Source: CAYRKQ01 sp964621845
GTDB lineage: Bacteria > Patescibacteriota > Saccharimonadia > Saccharimonadales > UBA7683
Assembly (NCBI GenBank): GCA_964621845.1
Contig: CAZUOL010000038.1
Span: 1-8,486, forward strand
Length of the DNA stretch: 8,486 nt
Direction: 5' to 3'
Positions 5,671-8,486 of the stretch are shown here, piece by piece. The position numbers and the translations under genes are program-made. The notes below the pieces were generated by a model. It searched no databases. It was not told the DNA's origin and worked only from the letters and a program-made list of their open reading frames with translations. Position 1 is the first letter of the stretch, and the number at the start of each line of letters is the position of its first letter.

Positions 5671-6728
5671 TACTTACCTTTCAATGCATTTACAATATCT
5701 TTGATCTTCTGTGAACGGTCAGTGCGCATTACCACTATGCCGTTTTTGGTATTTACCACCGTAATGTTATCGAGGCCAATAATGGCGACTGGCTTTTCTT
5801 CTTCATTGCGCACATACATCTGCTCGCTTTCAAGCATATAAATGTTTTTACCAAAACAAGCATTGCCGTCTTGGTCTTGTGGGCTGAGTTTGTGCACATC
5901 ATCAAACGACCCAACATCCATCCAATCAAATGCTCCTGGTATCACCAGCAAACCTTTTGAGAGTTCCATCAGGGCATAATCGATTGCCAGCGTTTCAAAA
6001 TCAAGATAGATCGCATCACGCTCTTCATCAGTATTTGCGGTGTTCAGGCGGTCAAGCTGTTTACCCCAATGTGGCTTAGCATACTGGCGGATCGTTCGCT
6101 CAAAAACACGAAACGGCGCCACAAAGTATCCCATATTCCATAAGTACTGACCGCTTTCATAGTACTGCTTTGCAAGGGGGTATTCAGGCTTTTCTTTGAA
6201 GCCTTCAATCTCATACACAAAATCTTCACCATCAAATATCTCACCTTTTTTGATGTGGCCATATTTGGTGTCAGGATGGCTCGGCTCCACGCCCAGCAGT
6301 GTGATCTGCGAATGCCGCCTGGAGACCTCTCCGGCTACTTTTAGCCCCTGCGCAAAACCAGCGCTATCACGGATATGATGGTCGGCATGAATTGAAGCGA
6401 TTGGCTCATCGTGCGGATGTCGAGTGCTTATAAACTGCAGCGCGTTCAAAATACAAGGCATGGTGTCGCGACGGGCAGGCTCAATAATAATTTGCTCGCG
6501 CTTCAGTTCAGGCAGCTGTTGAATCACGTGATCAGAATGGCTCGCTTCGGTTGAAACATATATTTTATCAACCGACGTCACTCTTTTTGCTCGTTCAAAG
6601 GTATTTTGGAGCAATGATTGATCGCCGGTAATTGTCAGTAAGTGTTTGGGATAATCAGAAACAGAAAGTGGCCATAAACGCGTTCCGGACCCTCCAGCAA
6701 TAATCAGTACAATCACAATATCTATCAT
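5670..6728 (-). CDS. manC: Mannose-1-phosphate guanylyltransferase (GDP-mannose pyrophosphorylase)
   Basis: The enzyme makes GDP-mannose and pyrophosphate from mannose-1-phosphate and GTP in the cytoplasm. The nucleotide-binding signature is at residues 11-31: AGGSGTRLWPLS followed by YPKHLL, with Arg17 and Lys28. Other family marks are IHADHHI (usual form PADHxI), GFKEKPE (usual FVEKP), LWNMGYF (usual WNSGMF) and FDWMDVGSFDDVH (usual WSDVGSWD). At 352 residues it has the nucleotidyltransferase part and a short beta-helix-like tail but no C-terminal phosphomannose isomerase domain, so mannose-6-phosphate must come from an isomerase elsewhere. It is first in the minus-strand operon manC-mutase-Nudix. 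No Shine-Dalgarno sequence precedes the ATG; the in-frame GTG at codon 5 is an alternative start with no better support. Confidence 0.95.
   Translation of the reverse strand: MIDIVIVLIIAGGSGTRLWPLSVSDYPKHLLTITGDQSLLQNTFERAKRVTSVDKIYVSTEASHSDHVIQQLPELKREQIIIEPARRDTMPCILNALQFISTRHPHDEPIASIHADHHIRDSAGFAQGLKVAGEVSRRHSQITLLGVEPSHPDTKYGHIKKGEIFDGEDFVYEIEGFKEKPEYPLAKQYYESGQYLWNMGYFVAPFRVFERTIRQYAKPHWGKQLDRLNTANTDEERDAIYLDFETLAIDYALMELSKGLLVIPGAFDWMDVGSFDDVHKLSPQDQDGNACFGKNIYMLESEQMYVRNEEEKPVAIIGLDNITVVNTKNGIVVMRTDRSQKIKDIVNALKGK
5677..5682 (-). promoter_or_regulatory. Ribosome binding site of the mutase inside the manC 3' end
   Basis: On the minus strand GAAAGG lies six bases before the ATG at 5670. 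With the one-base TAATG overlap between the two genes this supports the chosen start and coupled translation of manC and the mutase. Confidence 0.65.
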
Positions 6729-6791
6729 AACAAAAATTACTTATTTGTAGGAAGAATGTTTTATACTAGCGTGGTACCAAGAGGAGGAAAC
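6729..6791. promoter_or_regulatory. Divergent promoter region with overlapping -10-like boxes
   Basis: This 63-bp gap separates divergently transcribed manC and the dehydrogenase gene. On the plus strand TATACT (6762-6767) is a good -10 candidate, and on the minus strand TATAAA (6765-6760) is another; the two overlap by four bases. Neither has a convincing -35 at the usual distance (the best plus-strand match is TTACTT at 6737). An 8-bp palindrome, TGGTACCA (6772-6779), lies beside the boxes and could be an operator, though chance is possible. Promoter function is inferred from position and the -10 matches. Confidence 0.5.
6782..6787 (+). promoter_or_regulatory. Strong ribosome binding site setting a GTG start for the dehydrogenase
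   Basis: A perfect AGGAGG ends four bases before the GTG at 6792, from which the protein begins in the family-standard way with a Rossmann beta-strand. It rules against the in-frame ATG at 6756, whose extra codons overlap the promoter region. Confidence 0.85.
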
Positions 6792-8129
6792 GTGAAAGTA
6801 GCAGTTATTGGCAGCGGCTATGTGGGCACCACCACTGCGGCATTTTTAGCAAACGCTGGCCACGAGGTGGTAGCGCTCGATATTGATGAAAAGAAAGTTG
6901 AGATCATCAACAATGGCAAAGCGCCGTTCTTTGAGGTTGGACTAAATGAACTCGTCTCAGCTGGTATTAATAATAAAACGCTGCACGCTACCACAAGCTA
7001 CAAAGAAGCAATTACCGACGCGGATGTGGTTATCTCTAGCGTTGGCACGCCTGATTTACCCGACGGTAGCTCGAATTTAGAATATGTTTTTTCAGCAGCT
7101 CGCAAATCTGCAAAATATCTAAAGCCGGGCGCAATCTATGCACAAAAAAGTACGGTCCCTGTTGGCACGGGGCGTAAAGTTACCGAGCTTTTGCCCAGTA
7201 CGGTAGATTACTGCTCAAACCCCGAATTTCTGCGTGAGGGCACAGCGGTATATGACACTTTGTTGTTTGACCGGATTGTTGTTGGCAGCACCAAAAAGGC
7301 TGCAGCTGAAACCTTGTGCGCAGTTTACCGTTCCATAGAAAAGAATGCACCGAGCATATCAAAAATAAGCGGTGGCATTGGCGCAAAAGAGTTGAGCCAG
7401 CATAGCGGTGCTTACATTATCACCACCCTGGAAAGTGCTGAGCTCATAAAGGTAACCGCTAATGCCTTTTTGGCGCTTAAGATCTCTTTTGCTAACTCCA
7501 TTGCCAAGCTCTGTGATGAAGCGGACGGCGACATAAATGACGTTATGGATGCAGTTGGTGCAGACAAACGTATTGGGCGGGCCTTTTTGAATGCGGGCCG
7601 TGGCTACGGCGGAGGCTGCTTCCCGAAGGATGTCAGTGGGCTTATAAGCAGTGCGCTTGCATACGGTGTTGAACTGCCGATCATGCACGCGGCAACTGAA
7701 GTGAATGAATCGATGGCTGGCTACATTGTGACCAAGGCTGAAAAAACACTTGGTGATGTAGGTGGGAAAAACATTGCAATATTAGGCCTCGCCTTTAAAA
7801 GTGGCACCAGCGATGCTCGTAAATCCCCTGCCGTAAAAGTGGCGAACTACTTTGCGAAAGCAGGCGCGCACGTTTATGCCTACGATCCTGAAGCAAATGA
7901 AGAAGCCCGGGAAGATTTACACGATTCCGTTACCGTATGTGGTTCACTGCAATCATGCGCTCAAGATGCCGAGGTGCTCTGCATCGCAACCGATTGGCCA
8001 GCATTTCAAGATATCGAAGATCTGAAGAAGTATGCTCCTGGTGCCCACACTATAATTGATGCCATGAACTGCCTCGATAAAAAGCTTGTTGCAAAAGCAG
8101 GGCTTACCTATATAGGTGTCGGCCGCTAA
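6792..8129 (+). CDS. ugd: UDP-glucose 6-dehydrogenase (UDP-glucose/GDP-mannose dehydrogenase family)
   Basis: The enzyme oxidises UDP-glucose to UDP-glucuronate with two NAD+, a precursor for acidic polysaccharides. From the GTG start it has 445 residues. The NAD domain opens with MKVAVIGSGYVG, with Asp30 placed for the NAD ribose, followed by STVPVGT and SNPEFLREGTAVYD. The central helix has SAELIKVTANAFLALKISFAN, the catalytic segment is GYGGGCFPKD with nucleophile Cys276, and the C-terminal domain has LGLAFKSGTSDARKSP. An extra stretch of about 20 residues (roughly 187-206, with GGIGAKELSQHSG) precedes the AELIK helix compared with the common bacterial form. GDP-mannose 6-dehydrogenase is the main alternative given the manC neighbour. 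It is the only visible gene of its transcript; the next gene converges and overlaps its stop by four bases. Confidence 0.93.
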   Translation: MKVAVIGSGYVGTTTAAFLANAGHEVVALDIDEKKVEIINNGKAPFFEVGLNELVSAGINNKTLHATTSYKEAITDADVVISSVGTPDLPDGSSNLEYVFSAARKSAKYLKPGAIYAQKSTVPVGTGRKVTELLPSTVDYCSNPEFLREGTAVYDTLLFDRIVVGSTKKAAAETLCAVYRSIEKNAPSISKISGGIGAKELSQHSGAYIITTLESAELIKVTANAFLALKISFANSIAKLCDEADGDINDVMDAVGADKRIGRAFLNAGRGYGGGCFPKDVSGLISSALAYGVELPIMHAATEVNESMAGYIVTKAEKTLGDVGGKNIAILGLAFKSGTSDARKSPAVKVANYFAKAGAHVYAYDPEANEEAREDLHDSVTVCGSLQSCAQDAEVLCIATDWPAFQDIEDLKKYAPGAHTIIDAMNCLDKKLVAKAGLTYIGVGR

Positions 8130-8486
8130 GCTGCGGGCTGAAGAACGGTAAGTTTTTCACCAAAGTATTGCTCTAGCACAGCAAAATCGTTGTCAAAACT
8201 GACAAAAGGTAGTTCATTTTCGAGCGCAAGCGCTGCTATCCACAAGTCGTTTTGAGACAATGCTCTCCCGGACTTTCTACAGTGTAATGCTAGCTCGGCA
8301 TATATCTCAGTTGTTTTATCAGTTACGTACAATGTTTCAACAAACGATTGTGAAAGAAACTTCACAAGCTTTGCTTCGTTCTGCTGAAGGTTACTGCCAT
8401 TTTTAAACCCGAATCTTAGCTCAGCCACTACTACTATTGGTACATAGAGTTGTTCAGCCAACTTTAAGGCGGCTACCGCCACTTCA
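8126..8486 (-). CDS. vapC: PIN-domain endoribonuclease, VapC-like toxin (5' partial)
   Basis: PIN-domain toxins of VapBC systems are Mg2+-dependent ribonucleases, commonly acting on tRNA or rRNA. About 120 residues are visible and the N-terminus lies beyond the window edge. The frame stays open to the last base, and the GTG at 8482 is internal, preceded by a Glu codon. Visible PIN residues (fragment numbering) are Glu22 in VVVAELRFG, Asp80 in SQNDLWIAALA, and Asp98 and Asp100 in SFDNDFAVL. The first catalytic Asp, normally in an N-terminal LLDTN motif, would be upstream, as would a VapB antitoxin gene, so a complete toxin-antitoxin pair cannot be shown. Its TAG stop overlaps the TAA stop of the dehydrogenase gene (shared bases CTAA, 8126-8129). 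It is probably unrelated to polysaccharide synthesis. Confidence 0.85.
   Translation of the reverse strand, partial: EVAVAALKLAEQLYVPIVVVAELRFGFKNGSNLQQNEAKLVKFLSQSFVETLYVTDKTTEIYAELALHCRKSGRALSQNDLWIAALALENELPFVSFDNDFAVLEQYFGEKLTVLQPAA

Noticed and set aside
6756..6791. Upstream ATG start of the dehydrogenase adding 12 residues
   Set aside because: A perfect AGGAGG and the standard MKVAVIGSGYVG N-terminus place the start at GTG 6792; the extra codons overlap the -10 boxes.
8106..8117. 12-bp palindrome ACCTATATAGGT near the dehydrogenase 3' end
   Set aside because: It lies within the conserved C-terminal coding sequence (LTYIG), and nothing around it suggests a regulatory site.
8103..8157. 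Nested inverted repeats (CTTACC...GGTAAG around CCGC...GCGG) followed by TTTTT as a terminator of the dehydrogenase transcript
   Set aside because: The outer arms are 38 bases apart, the inner stem is only 4-5 bp, a competing palindrome (8106-8117) lies inside, and the region is coding on both strands; chance is likely.

Overview
The window is a compact, gene-dense stretch of a bacterial surface-polysaccharide locus. It has no rRNA, tRNA or ribosomal-protein marker. Genes abut or overlap by a few bases, only some have a clear Shine-Dalgarno sequence, and all three standard stop codons are used, including TGA. Together with a four-helix-bundle (S23-like) gene and a PIN toxin gene, this style suggests a small-genome Patescibacteria/CPR bacterium, perhaps Saccharibacteria-like. 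That placement is inference from style and family composition only.

Layout. (1) Plus strand, 1-3427: the 3' part of a polyprenyl-phosphate glycosyl-1-phosphate transferase (starts before the window), a small four-helix-bundle gene, a GT4 glycosyltransferase and a Nudix hydrolase with a complete Nudix box. (2) Minus strand, transcribed from 6728 down to 3428: mannose-1-phosphate guanylyltransferase (manC), a phosphoglucomutase/phosphomannomutase, and a second, divergent Nudix protein. (3) A 63-bp divergent promoter region, 6729-6791. (4) Plus strand, 6792-8129: UDP-glucose (nucleotide-sugar) 6-dehydrogenase. (5) Minus strand, 8126 to the window end: a PIN-domain (VapC-like) gene cut off at its 5' end.

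How the genes fit together. The mutase supplies mannose-1-phosphate and/or glucose-1-phosphate, ManC makes GDP-mannose, and the dehydrogenase makes UDP-glucuronate. The membrane transferase would load the first sugar-phosphate onto undecaprenyl phosphate, and the GT4 enzyme would add a later sugar, possibly mannose. The second Nudix protein has the same Glu-to-Leu change in its Nudix box that I recall from GDP-mannose mannosyl hydrolase (WcaH/Gmm), so it may act on the GDP-mannose made by its operon partners.

The most unusual structure is at 1354-1781. The four-helix-bundle gene is bracketed by two 35-bp arrays of five 7-bp repeats in inverted orientation (CATTTNN on the left, NNAAATG on the right). 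The whole looks like a roughly 430-bp cassette inserted between two polysaccharide genes. Its right arm supplies the start codon of the glycosyltransferase, and in RNA the arms could pair into a stem that covers the start codons of both genes. The arrangement recalls S23-encoding intervening sequences of 23S rRNA, but here it sits in an mRNA operon. No stretch over 300 bases lacks a gene.
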